Below, one piece after another: positions 1 through 7,567 of a DNA stretch of 12,639 nt. Source of the stretch: an uncultured Oceanobacillus sp. (GTDB lineage: Bacteria; Bacillota; Bacilli; Bacillales; Amphibacillaceae); the NCBI GenBank assembly GCA_938004015.1, contig CALKWU010000223.1:1-12639 (forward strand). Direction: 5' to 3'. The notes beneath the pieces are model-generated. The model saw only the letters and a program-made list of their open reading frames with translations. It had not been told where the DNA came from and did no database searches. The translations under genes were made by a program, and so were the position numbers. Numbering within the stretch: position 1 is the first letter of the stretch; the number at the start of each line of letters is the position of its first letter.

Positions 1-117
1 TTCCATTTATTTGCCTAATCTTAGCTAACTTTCAATACCTTTTATTGTATGAAAGGATTGTCATCACTATACCTTGAATGATTCGCCATTATCTCACCCT
101 TGAGTAAACAGAGAACA

Positions 118-176
118 TTTTAGTTCCAACACGACGTATATGGACTTTAACACAATTAAAGCCATCTAACACAACG
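118..176 (+). repeat. Three spaced AACAC-type direct repeats upstream of glcD
   Basis: Three related 8-mers, CAACACGA (127-134), TAACACAA (148-155) and TAACACAA (167-174), start 21 and 19 bases apart, so all lie on about the same face of the helix. A perfect CTTTAA/TTAAAG inverted repeat (145-150 and 156-161) overlaps the middle copy. They end about 45 bases before the TATAAT box of glcD. This is the kind of layout used by a transcription activator, and a CdaR-type regulator lies in the same window, but binding is inference only. Confidence 0.3.
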
Positions 177-219
177 AAAATTCGGTCATTATTACATATT
201 ATTGTTTCTTTGATTCTAC

Positions 220-225
220 TATAAT
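220..225 (+). promoter_or_regulatory. Putative -10 box (TATAAT) of glcDF promoter
   Basis: A perfect sigma-A -10 hexamer TATAAT lies 31 bases before the preferred glcD start at 257. No good TTGACA-like element is found 16-18 bases upstream (197-202 reads TATTAT), which suggests an activator-dependent promoter. Transcription would start near 232. The rest of 1-219 shows no gene and no convincing cre site. Confidence 0.45.
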
Positions 226-256
226 ACTACTTAAACAAATGCTTGGGAGTGGTCTA

Positions 257-1660
257 ATGCTTTCTGGAAACATCCTTGCAAAACTGCAAGAAATAGTTGG
301 ACCCGAAAATGTCTCAATCAATCAAACCGATTTGTTGGCACATTCATATGATGCTACTCCTACTTTCCAATCTTTACCCGATGCAGTGGTGAAACCGAAA
401 AATGCTGAGGAAATATCTGAAATATTAAAAATATGCAATGAACATAAAATCCCTGTGATCCCAAGAGGTTCCGGAACGAATTTAAGCGCAGGAACAACTC
501 CCGTTTACGGGGGCATCGTGATTTTATTTACAAGGATGAATAAAATTCTTGAGATAGATTTGCAAAATTTGACGATGACCGTTCAACCGGGTGTATATAC
601 AAAAACCATTTACGAAGAGGCGGATAAGTTTAATCTTTTTTATCCCCCTGACCCAGGGTCGATGCATATCTCACAAATCGGCGGCAATATCAGTGAAAAC
701 TCCGGAGGATTGAGAGGTTTAAAATACGGTGTGACGAAAGACTATGTCCTTGGGCTGGAAGTGGTTCTGCCAAATGGCGACATCATTCATACAGGAGGAA
801 AACTGGCAAAAGATGTCGCAGGATATAATCTAACCGACCTTTTCGTAGGTTCTGAAGGGACGTTGGGAATCATTACAAAAGCGATCTTAAGGCTTATACC
901 AAAACCCGAAAAAAAGAAAACGATGCTAGCATTGTTCCACCATATGAATGATGCGGCTAAAGCCGTTTCTGCCATTATTGAAAACAGAATCATACCGGTG
1001 ACCATGGAATTCCTTGACCAACCGACGGTCAAAGTCGTAGAAGATTATGCCAAAATCGGATTGCCGACGAATGCAAAAGCTATTCTCATCATTGAGCAAG
1101 ATGGCTCGCCGGAGCAAGTGGAACGTGATATTGTGAAAATCTCCAACCTTTGTCGAGAAAATGGCGCCTTTGAACTGAAAATCGCGAAAACCGATCAAGA
1201 GGCTGAAACGTTGCTGACTGCAAGAAGGTCCGCTTTGACCGCTTTATCTCGTTTGAAGCCGACGACCATTTTGGAAGATGCCACCGTGCCCCGTTCAGAA
1301 ATCGCCAATATGGTGAACGCCATCAATGAAATCGCCGAAAAATATGACTTGACCATTTGTACATTCGGCCATGCTGGTGATGGGAACTTGCATCCGACTT
1401 GCTTAACCGATGCAAGAGACGAGGAAGAAATGGCCCGTGTGGAAAAAGCTTTTGAAGAAATTTTCCACAAAGCCATCGAGTTGGGAGGAACCATTACAGG
1501 CGAGCACGGCGTAGGAAAAATGAAACTCCCTTATTTACATTTGAAAGTCGGCGAAGAAGGAATCAATGTAATGCGGCAAATTAAAAAAGCACTAGATCCA
1601 AACTTGATCATGAACCCAGGAAAAATTTTAGAATTCCCCGAAATTGAGGTGCTTAAATAA
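257..1660 (+). CDS. glcD: FAD-binding glycolate/D-lactate oxidase subunit GlcD
   Basis: This is the flavoprotein subunit of a 2-hydroxyacid dehydrogenase (glycolate oxidase/D-lactate dehydrogenase family), oxidising a 2-hydroxyacid to a 2-oxoacid and passing electrons to the Fe-S partner. Numbered from the ATG at 257 (467 residues), the N-terminal PCMH-type FAD domain holds the pyrophosphate loop PRGSGTNLSAG (about 69-79) and PPDPGSMHISQIGGN (130-144). The C-terminal FAD-oxidase domain holds FGHAGDGNLHP (about 370-380) and GEHGVGK (about 415-421), with the family's histidines. An ATG at 239 is also in frame, but GGGAG at 245-249 sits 7 bases before the ATG at 257, and the 239 ATG has no ribosome binding site and lies very close to the predicted transcript start. 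The stop codon overlaps the glcF start by one base (TAATG), so the two are translationally coupled. Substrate choice (glycolate, lactate or other) cannot be read from sequence. Confidence 0.93.
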   Translation: MLSGNILAKLQEIVGPENVSINQTDLLAHSYDATPTFQSLPDAVVKPKNAEEISEILKICNEHKIPVIPRGSGTNLSAGTTPVYGGIVILFTRMNKILEIDLQNLTMTVQPGVYTKTIYEEADKFNLFYPPDPGSMHISQIGGNISENSGGLRGLKYGVTKDYVLGLEVVLPNGDIIHTGGKLAKDVAGYNLTDLFVGSEGTLGIITKAILRLIPKPEKKKTMLALFHHMNDAAKAVSAIIENRIIPVTMEFLDQPTVKVVEDYAKIGLPTNAKAILIIEQDGSPEQVERDIVKISNLCRENGAFELKIAKTDQEAETLLTARRSALTALSRLKPTTILEDATVPRSEIANMVNAINEIAEKYDLTICTFGHAGDGNLHPTCLTDARDEEEMARVEKAFEEIFHKAIELGGTITGEHGVGKMKLPYLHLKVGEEGINVMRQIKKALDPNLIMNPGKILEFPEIEVLK

Positions 1661-3012
1661 TGAATCCAACAGAAAGTAAGCGCATACAACAGGCATTCAA
1701 AGAATTGATCGACTATGATGAGTTGATGAATTGCACCCGGTGCGGGTTTTGTTTGCCTAGTTGTCCGACTTATGCACATACAAATGATGAAGTCCACTCC
1801 CCACGAGGCAGAATCGCGTTGATGAAGGGTGTCATCGATGGATTCAGTGAACCGGATGACAATCTCAAACGTGCATTGGATATGTGCCTCGGTTGCCGCG
1901 GCTGTGAACCGGCTTGCCCATCAGGTGTGCAATTCGGCAAATTGTTGGAACAATCTCGTGAAGCCATCTATCAAAACAAAAAAGAATCTATTTTCGTGCG
2001 GCAGACGAAGAAATTCATTTTTCGTAGATTATTTCCGAATAAACTTCGCTTAATCCATGCAACAAGTCTAATCGGCCTTTATCAACGTACATCGATTCGG
2101 AAAATCGCATATAAAACGAAAGCCATTCGTCTGTTGCCATCCAGTCTTCGAGAAATGGAAAAAGCTTTGCCCGTCATGCCAACAAAAAAAGAAATGTTGA
2201 AGCGGCCAACACATGTAAAAACGAAAGAAAAACCAAAAGCAAGAGTCGCATTTTTTTCCGGCTGTTTAATGGACACTGTCTTTATGAAGACAAATGACGC
2301 CACCCTTAAATTATTACAATATGCCGGATGCGAGGTCACCATCCCGCAAAACCAGAACTGCTGTGGCGCACTTCATGGGCATAGCGGACAAATGCAACAG
2401 GCGAAAGAACTCGCCAAACAAAACATCATCGCCTTTGAAAAGTTGAATGTCGATTACATTATCACCAATGCCGGTGGTTGCGGTGCTTATTTATACGATT
2501 ACATGCACTTGTTCAAAGACGACTATGAATGGAAGGAAAGAGCGGCAAAGTTTTCGAGTCAAATAAAAGATGTTACATCCATTTTATATGAATTGAAATT
2601 CCACCAAGGTCATTTGGCCCTTCCCCCACAAATGATTACGTATCAAGATTCATGTCACTTAAGAAACGGGCAACAGACTTACGAAGAACCTAGAAAACTG
2701 TTGCAAGCCATTGAAGGCGTCCAATACGTGGAAATGCCTCAAGCAAACAGTTGCTGTGGTTCCGCGGGAATTTATAATATCATCGAACATGACATGTCGA
2801 TGAAAATCCTCGAAGCAAAGATGGAAAACGTAAAACGCACCGGAGCAAAAACGGTCGTCACATCAAATCCCGGATGTTTACTGCAAATGAACATGGGCAT
2901 CAAAAGAGAAGGATTGGAAAACGAGTTGCGCACCGTTCATATCGTCGATTTACTGATTGAAGCATATGAATACGCGCATAGAAGAAAAAAGGCCATCGAT
3001 TCACAAACATGA
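1660..3012 (+). CDS. glcF: Glycolate oxidase iron-sulfur subunit GlcF
   Basis: This is the iron-sulfur subunit that takes electrons from the GlcD flavin and feeds them to the respiratory chain, probably at the inner membrane face. Two ferredoxin-type 4Fe-4S motifs are visible: C25-C28-C31-C35 followed by P, and C76-C79-C82-C86 followed by P. They are followed by two cysteine-rich CCG domains with paired cysteines C234/C235 and C365/C366 plus supporting cysteines C202, C274, C332 and C406. The 450-residue length is normal for GlcF. GAGGTG at 1645-1650 is a plausible ribosome binding site inside the end of glcD. No glcE gene is present in the window; as far as I recall, Bacillus relatives carry only the D and F subunits. 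A lactate-utilisation LutA-like role is less likely because LutA is much shorter and lacks the N-terminal ferredoxin clusters. Confidence 0.93.
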   Translation: MNPTESKRIQQAFKELIDYDELMNCTRCGFCLPSCPTYAHTNDEVHSPRGRIALMKGVIDGFSEPDDNLKRALDMCLGCRGCEPACPSGVQFGKLLEQSREAIYQNKKESIFVRQTKKFIFRRLFPNKLRLIHATSLIGLYQRTSIRKIAYKTKAIRLLPSSLREMEKALPVMPTKKEMLKRPTHVKTKEKPKARVAFFSGCLMDTVFMKTNDATLKLLQYAGCEVTIPQNQNCCGALHGHSGQMQQAKELAKQNIIAFEKLNVDYIITNAGGCGAYLYDYMHLFKDDYEWKERAAKFSSQIKDVTSILYELKFHQGHLALPPQMITYQDSCHLRNGQQTYEEPRKLLQAIEGVQYVEMPQANSCCGSAGIYNIIEHDMSMKILEAKMENVKRTGAKTVVTSNPGCLLQMNMGIKREGLENELRTVHIVDLLIEAYEYAHRRKKAIDSQT

Positions 3013-3033
3013 AAAAACACAATTTATAAATGT

Positions 3034-3086
3034 AAAAGCTGCTCACGTTAAGAACCTTTCAACAATGAGCAGCCTTTCTATTTTTT
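3034..3086. terminator. Hairpin terminator between convergent glcF and BASS gene
   Basis: GCTGCTCA (3038-3045) pairs perfectly with TGAGCAGC (3066-3073). Flanking AAAA/CTTT bases can extend the stem with one mismatch. On the plus strand it is followed by CTATTTTTT (3078-3086), a good Rho-independent terminator for glcDF. On the minus strand the trailing run is TTTTACATTT, so it may also end the BASS transcript, less strongly. Confidence 0.75.
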
Positions 3087-4053
3087 ATTCATTTCCTGTC
3101 AACATCGCCACGCCCACTTGATTTTGTTTGTCAAAAATCCGTGCAACCATGGCTCCAATCGTTAAATTGACAATCATGTTCGCTACAGCGGGAACGGCAG
3201 CGATCGCACTGATATGGTCGCTCGCCAGCGTAGCAGATAATGCCGTGTTGCAAATGCCAGTATGAAATGTGATGGCGATGACATAATCAAACTTTACTTT
3301 CATCGTTTTTGCGACAAAATATCCGATGAACATAGGGGCGACAACTTGCAAAATCACAGCTAGGAAAATCAAAGGCAAATACTGCAAATTTTCTTGAAGC
3401 GTTGATTGAGCTTTTGAAACGACAGAAAAGACGACAAGCAACAAAGCGATTTGAGAAAAGATGGAAGTATAGGGTTTTACGATTGAAACTTGTTTTGGGA
3501 ATTTCCATTGGACAAACAGCCCTAAAAACAACGGAACAAAGACAATGAACATGATGTTTGCAAACAATCCGACGGCATTGACATCAATCACCTTTCCGAT
3601 TGTAAATGACGCAATGGAAGGTGTCATGAGCGGCGAAACAATCGTATCCAACGTTGCCATCGTAATGCTTAACGCAACTTCTCCGCCCGCTATGAATGTA
3701 TATAAGTTTGCCGCTGTCCCACTTGGTACGATTCCAGATAAAATCACGCCTGCGGCAAGTTCGGGACTGTTTTTAAAAAATATAAAAGCGATCATGAAGG
3801 AAAATCCGACTGTAATCGTCCATTTAAGAAAAAAGCCGATGAATGCGTATTTCGGATTTTTTATGACGGACAAAATTTGTTCTGTCGATAATGTTATTCC
3901 CATGAAAAAGAAGATCAATCCTAAAAACAGCCCTGTTAAATCTTGTAAACGCATAAAGTAATGAGGCCATGCGTAGGCAATGAATGAACAGACGACGATG
4001 AATACGGCTAAGTATTTTGTGACGATCGACATGACTGTATGAACGAACTTCAA
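3085..4053 (-). CDS. BASS-family (bile acid:sodium symporter-like) transporter, YocS/PanS type
   Basis: This is an integral membrane secondary transporter of the bile acid:sodium symporter (BASS) family; bacterial members move organic anions or keto-acids with sodium. The 322 residues are almost wholly hydrophobic segments (about nine to ten membrane helices). Family signatures are FMGITLS (50-56), VPSGTAANLYTFIAGGEVALS (109-129, the first unwound-helix region) and TFHTGICNTALSATLA (262-277, the second crossover region). The start is a TTG at 4053 with AAGGAGAG ending 7 bases upstream; the next in-frame ATG is codon 8. It faces glcF tail to tail and lies downstream of the DUF35 gene after a hairpin. 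Location beside GlcDF and a CoA pathway suggests an organic-acid cargo, but the substrate is unknown and old 'bile acid' labels should not be taken literally. Confidence 0.87.
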   Translation of the reverse strand: MKFVHTVMSIVTKYLAVFIVVCSFIAYAWPHYFMRLQDLTGLFLGLIFFFMGITLSTEQILSVIKNPKYAFIGFFLKWTITVGFSFMIAFIFFKNSPELAAGVILSGIVPSGTAANLYTFIAGGEVALSITMATLDTIVSPLMTPSIASFTIGKVIDVNAVGLFANIMFIVFVPLFLGLFVQWKFPKQVSIVKPYTSIFSQIALLLVVFSVVSKAQSTLQENLQYLPLIFLAVILQVVAPMFIGYFVAKTMKVKFDYVIAITFHTGICNTALSATLASDHISAIAAVPAVANMIVNLTIGAMVARIFDKQNQVGVAMLTGNE

Positions 4054-4088
4054 TGTTTGCTCTCCTTATTCTTTTAATGACAAACAGA

Positions 4089-4118
4089 ATCGAATCCCTT
4101 TTTTGGACGGGATTCGAT
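4089..4118 (-). terminator. Perfect 10-bp hairpin after the DUF35 gene; possible terminator
   Basis: ATCGAATCCC (4089-4098) and GGGATTCGAT (4109-4118) form a perfect 10-bp stem with a 10-base loop. On the minus strand it follows the DUF35 stop and is trailed by TCTGTTTGTC, a poor uridine run, so termination may be partial. It could instead be a leader hairpin, because a TATAAT (4139-4144, minus strand) overlaps the DUF35 stop and could serve the BASS gene, though with no recognisable -35. Confidence 0.5.
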
Positions 4119-4139
4119 GTTGAGACTTCTCCTCTTATA

Positions 4140-4445
4140 TTATACACGTTCAAAAATATATGCTTGCTCTTTTATTTCCCGCAGTTTAACTTTGTCACCA
4201 ATTTCAACTTTGTGTTCTAAATGCACCGTCACTTTTAAGCGGTCCGTCAATTGAACCAACGCTACATGATAAGGCGCCTTATCTTGCCATTCGATCGGCG
4301 GTACATGAATGGTCGTATAGCTGAATACTTCCCCTTCATCAGGGGCTTCAAATTCCTTGATCTGACGTCCACCACATTTCGGACAAAACGCCGGATTCGT
4401 AATCGTTTCAAATTTACATGTTTCACACTGATATGCTTTCATCAC
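4140..4445 (-). CDS. DUF35 zinc-ribbon/OB-fold protein, thiolase partner
   Basis: This is a small acyl-CoA-associated protein. An N-terminal rubredoxin-like zinc ribbon (C7-x2-C10 ... C21-x2-C24) is followed by the DUF35 OB-fold (about 33-101, with GEVFSYTTIHVPP and an acidic/hydrophobic beta-rich tail). Established examples of the family bind thiolase-like enzymes and hold or channel CoA esters, as in archaeal thiolase/HMG-CoA synthase complexes and steroid side-chain aldolases. The 101-residue length is slightly short but complete. Its start, GTG at 4445, overlaps the thiolase stop by one base (TAGTG), with AAAGG nine bases upstream; an ATG at 4442 is the alternative and has poorer spacing. 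The overlap supports a thiolase-DUF35 complex (inference). It is the last gene of the operon. Confidence 0.88.
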   Translation of the reverse strand: MMKAYQCETCKFETITNPAFCPKCGGRQIKEFEAPDEGEVFSYTTIHVPPIEWQDKAPYHVALVQLTDRLKVTVHLEHKVEIGDKVKLREIKEQAYIFERV

Positions 4446-5581
4446 TAGCCCAACCTTTCTAAAATATGAACCGTTGAATAGGCTCCTGTTCCACCTAGAT
4501 TTTGCGCCAAACCAATTCTTGCACCTTCCACTTGATTCGGCGCAATGCCGCGCAATTGTTGAACAATTTGATAAATTTGCGCGATTCCCGTTGCGCCAAT
4601 GGGATGTCCCCTTGACAGCAATCCTCCGCTTGTATTGATCGGCACATCTCCATCAGGTTTTGTGCGGCCTTCCGCCACAGCTTCAAATCCTTTGCCCCTT
4701 TCAAAGAATCCCAACGATTCGGATGCGACGATTTCAGTGATGGAAAAACAGTCGTGAATTTCGACAACATCGATATCCTCCGGACCGAGACCGGCTTTTT
4801 CGAACGCTAACTCACCTGATCTTTTCACGGCATTCAAAGTGAGCAAGTCCTCGATATTTTGCATTTGCGTTGGTCCAGAGGCTTGGGCGCTTGCCAAAAT
4901 TCGGATATCCGTTTCATGCTTCGTTAATACGACGGCCGCTGCTCCATCTGTGGTCGGTGAACAATCAAACAATCCTAATGGTTCCGTGATCATTTTCGCA
5001 TTCATGATTTCGTCCAAATCGGCCGGCTCTCGAAACTGCGCCAAAGGATTATTTACCGCATTTTCCCGGTTTTTCAACGCAATCATGGCCAAATGTTCTT
5101 TCGTAGCACCCGTTTCATGCATATATCGATTGGCTACGACGCCGAAAAATCCCGGAAACGTGAGACCTGCATATTTTTCATTCGACTGATTATCCATCCC
5201 CGTATTTAATAGACTCGTAATCTCGGCAGTCGGTATTTGCTTCATTTTCTCGCCGCCAACCGCCAAAACCGTTTCATATTCGCCGCTTAAAATCCCCAAA
5301 TACGCTTGACGAAAGGCGATACCACCAGAAGCGCATGCACCTTCCACTTTGGCGGAAGGTACATCGCCCAAACCCAATTCATTGGCAACCAGTGCACCTA
5401 GGATTTCTTGTTTATAGGCGATCCCACCCATATAGTTGCCGACAAAAATTGCATCGACTCTTGGATTCCCCGCATCTTCAAGCGCTTTGGATGCCGCTTC
5501 GACGAGCAGATCTTTCAATGTTCGATCCTGCAATTTGCCGAACCGCGTCATCCCTATACCGCTTACATAAATATCCATCAT
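4445..5581 (-). CDS. SCP-x-type thiolase / acetyl-CoA acetyltransferase-like
   Basis: This thiolase-fold enzyme is likely to cleave or form a 3-ketoacyl-CoA C-C bond. Features seen: the nucleophile region GACASGG with C83, the HDCF motif (276-279), GHPIGATG (325-332, H326) and an ending NLGGTG (361-366) in place of the CxGGG loop of classical thiolases. That pattern, with 378 residues, fits the SCP-x/archaeal thiolase subfamily that works with DUF35 proteins. C83 and both histidines remain, so it should be catalytically competent, unlike Ltp2-type aldolases that lost the nucleophile. The start overlaps the ligase stop (ATGA). Two ATGs are in tandem (5581 and 5578), and AGGGG lies 4 or 7 bases before them, so 5578 may be the used start. 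The acyl substrate is unknown. Confidence 0.9.
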   Translation of the reverse strand: MMDIYVSGIGMTRFGKLQDRTLKDLLVEAASKALEDAGNPRVDAIFVGNYMGGIAYKQEILGALVANELGLGDVPSAKVEGACASGGIAFRQAYLGILSGEYETVLAVGGEKMKQIPTAEITSLLNTGMDNQSNEKYAGLTFPGFFGVVANRYMHETGATKEHLAMIALKNRENAVNNPLAQFREPADLDEIMNAKMITEPLGLFDCSPTTDGAAAVVLTKHETDIRILASAQASGPTQMQNIEDLLTLNAVKRSGELAFEKAGLGPEDIDVVEIHDCFSITEIVASESLGFFERGKGFEAVAEGRTKPDGDVPINTSGGLLSRGHPIGATGIAQIYQIVQQLRGIAPNQVEGARIGLAQNLGGTGAYSTVHILERLG

Positions 5582-7062
5582 CTCACCCCTTGCGCATAAA
5601 GTTTAACAAGCTCTTTCTTCAAAATTTTTCCGTATGCATTTTTCGGCAATCGATCTGTGATGATCACTTCTCTTGGCTTTTTATAACTTGCCAAGTGGTT
5701 TTTCGATAATTCAATCAGTTCCTCTTCTTTCACTTCTACCGTTCCATTCGGCACGACGTATGCAACGACCGACTCGCCCCACTTTTCATCAGGCACGCCA
5801 ACGACAGCCACTTCTTTTACACCTTTATGCTTGCTTAACACCTCTTCCACTTCACGTGGATAAATATTGGCCCCTCCCGAAATAATGACTTCCTTGATTC
5901 GGTCGACAATATACAAGTAACCATTTTCATCGACATATCCCAAATCTCCTGTACGCAACCATCCATCTACAATCGTCTCTTTTGTCGCTTTTTCATTTTT
6001 CCAATATCCTTTCATCACCAAGGAGCCTTTGCAAACGATCTCGCCTATTTCACGTGGAGGCAATTCATTCATTTCCGAATCGACAATTTTCATATCGACA
6101 AATGGGGAAGGCTTCCCACACGATTCAACCCGTTCAAGCTGTTCATCTCGCAACATCGTTGTAATCGCCATAGGGGCTTCTGCTTGGCCGTACATTTGCA
6201 CAAATTTTGTCCCCAACAATTCGATGGCCTTCCTAAATTTGCTTGCAGCAATGGCCGAACCTGCCATCACAATGGATTTCATTTTTTCCAATTTTTTCGG
6301 ATCGAAATTCGGATGTTGGATCATCAAATTGATCATCGTCGGTACTAAAAAGATGACAGTGACGCCGTCTTTTTCGATATCATCGATAAATTCTTCCGGA
6401 TCGAATTTGTTATAAATGATTTGGGTATTTCCATTCAGCCATGACAAGTGGCTTAAAAAATTGCTGCCATGCGATAATGGCGCCACATGGCCGATGACAT
6501 CGTCTTTTGTGACATCGGTCACCAAACTGATTGCCAGTGTAGCGGATGCAATATTCCGATGTGTCAGTACGACCCCTTTCGGTTTCCCGGTAGTTCCTGA
6601 TGTGTACATGATGACGAATTCATCATCTTCATCCACTTCTTCCACATATTCCTCGCCCAAATGGTTTTCAATGATTTCTTCATACAGTTCACCGACAAAT
6701 AATGTAGGAACTTGGACATCAATCGGTGAAATGAGTTCTTTTTCTCCTATCAAATAGGCCACTTCGGCATCATGAATCATATATTCATGTTCTTCCGGAT
6801 GCAGCCGAAAGTTTAACGGCACTTTGATAAACCCGCCAAAGGCAGCCACTAAATCGAGTTCGATATGTTCTAATCTATTGGATAAAAGGACTGCGATGCG
6901 ATCACCTTTTTTCAAGCCTTGTTTTTTCAAAAAAGAAGTGAGCGCCATTGCGCGATAATATAATTCTTTGTAGGTGATCGAACGATCTTTATAAATGACC
7001 GCCGTTTTATTCGGATACGTTTTCACCGTTTTTTTCACTTGCAATCCTACCGTTTCCATCAT
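5578..7062 (-). CDS. AMP-forming acyl-CoA synthetase/ligase
   Basis: This ANL-superfamily enzyme activates a carboxylic acid to its CoA thioester through an acyl-adenylate in the cytoplasm. Motifs in order: the phosphate-binding loop TSGTTGKPKG (154-163), YGQAE (291-295, A5 motif), GDLG (372-375), the hinge DRIKEVIISGGANIYP (387-402) and the C-terminal catalytic lysine K479 in PKNAYGKI. The length of 494 is usual for medium-chain or aromatic acyl-CoA ligases. It overlaps the DUF296 gene by ATGA. Two tandem ATGs (7062, 7059) follow GGGAGG with spacers of 4 and 7, so the second may be preferred. Placed between the TRAP importer and the thiolase, it is the natural entry step of the CoA pathway. 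The acid it activates cannot be read from the sequence; a fatty, aromatic or hydroxy acid are all possible. Confidence 0.92.
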   Translation of the reverse strand: MMETVGLQVKKTVKTYPNKTAVIYKDRSITYKELYYRAMALTSFLKKQGLKKGDRIAVLLSNRLEHIELDLVAAFGGFIKVPLNFRLHPEEHEYMIHDAEVAYLIGEKELISPIDVQVPTLFVGELYEEIIENHLGEEYVEEVDEDDEFVIMYTSGTTGKPKGVVLTHRNIASATLAISLVTDVTKDDVIGHVAPLSHGSNFLSHLSWLNGNTQIIYNKFDPEEFIDDIEKDGVTVIFLVPTMINLMIQHPNFDPKKLEKMKSIVMAGSAIAASKFRKAIELLGTKFVQMYGQAEAPMAITTMLRDEQLERVESCGKPSPFVDMKIVDSEMNELPPREIGEIVCKGSLVMKGYWKNEKATKETIVDGWLRTGDLGYVDENGYLYIVDRIKEVIISGGANIYPREVEEVLSKHKGVKEVAVVGVPDEKWGESVVAYVVPNGTVEVKEEELIELSKNHLASYKKPREVIITDRLPKNAYGKILKKELVKLYAQGVR

Positions 7063-7544
7063 CCATCCTCCCGCTGGTTGAAATGAAAAATTGGAATGCC
7101 ATAATTCGAATCAGGCTTTCTTTGCAATTCGATGTTATTGGAATAATGAATCGTAAATTCCAATGTTACGGCGACCTCGTTCTTTCCACGAATGAAATGG
7201 CCACCGGATATGTTCCCGTTCACATCGATGAATGCACCATGATAATGGATATCCAAATTGTTTTTGTCATCCAATCCAATAAACCCGTTTCCAGCAATCA
7301 ATTCGCCTGGTTCATCGCGAATGATCGGTTCAGAATAATAGAGGGTGCCGTCGGGTCGTTGGTCAAATTGATAATAACCTAAGCTGTTCAATGAACCGAT
7401 GCAATAAAATGTCCCCGACTTAATATCGTAATGCTCACAAACATTCAGAATCCCATCCAACAGGTCCGCACCATTTTTGAGCCGACCCATCACGATGCAA
7501 GTTTCTTCATCGATTGCGCATTCGAAAATAGCATTATCAGCCAA
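7059..7544 (-). CDS. DUF296/PPC-domain protein
   Basis: This is a single-domain PPC (DUF296, PF03479) protein of 161 residues. The family hallmarks are HxH at 100/102 (DIHYHGAF) and GGH at 114-116 (GNISGGHFIRG), the histidines thought to bind metal in this fold; an N-terminal strand with GRLKNGADLLDGI (20-32) and a C-terminal beta strand VAVTLEFTI also match. No AT-hook is present, so the common label 'DNA-binding protein' (from plant homologues) is not supported here. The start is TTG at 7544 with GGAGG 8 bases upstream and no better ATG nearby. It is the first of four overlapping genes ending with DUF35, which argues for a role in the same CoA pathway, perhaps as enzyme, metal-binding accessory or regulator. 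Function unknown. Confidence 0.85.
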   Translation of the reverse strand: MADNAIFECAIDEETCIVMGRLKNGADLLDGILNVCEHYDIKSGTFYCIGSLNSLGYYQFDQRPDGTLYYSEPIIRDEPGELIAGNGFIGLDDKNNLDIHYHGAFIDVNGNISGGHFIRGKNEVAVTLEFTIHYSNNIELQRKPDSNYGIPIFHFNQREDG

Positions 7545-7567
7545 AGCACAACCCTCCGTCCACTTTT

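Noticed and set aside
38..56. CCTTT/AAAGG inverted repeat as a terminator of an upstream gene
   Set aside because: Five-base AT-rich stem with no T-run; too weak to call.
52..65. TGAAAGGATTGTCA as a cre site upstream of glcD
   Set aside because: Lacks the central CG that is essential to the cre consensus.
239..256. Upstream ATG for glcD at 239
   Set aside because: No ribosome binding site and only a few bases from the predicted transcript start; the ATG at 257 has GGGAG 7 bases upstream.
3545..3961. 138-codon plus-strand frame inside the BASS gene
   Set aside because: Antisense shadow of a well-supported membrane protein gene, with no ribosome binding site or recognisable domain.
6029..6757. 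Plus-strand frames of 128 and 113 codons inside the acyl-CoA ligase gene
   Set aside because: They lie opposite a gene with all ANL motifs; low-complexity Ser/Thr-rich translations typical of antisense frames.
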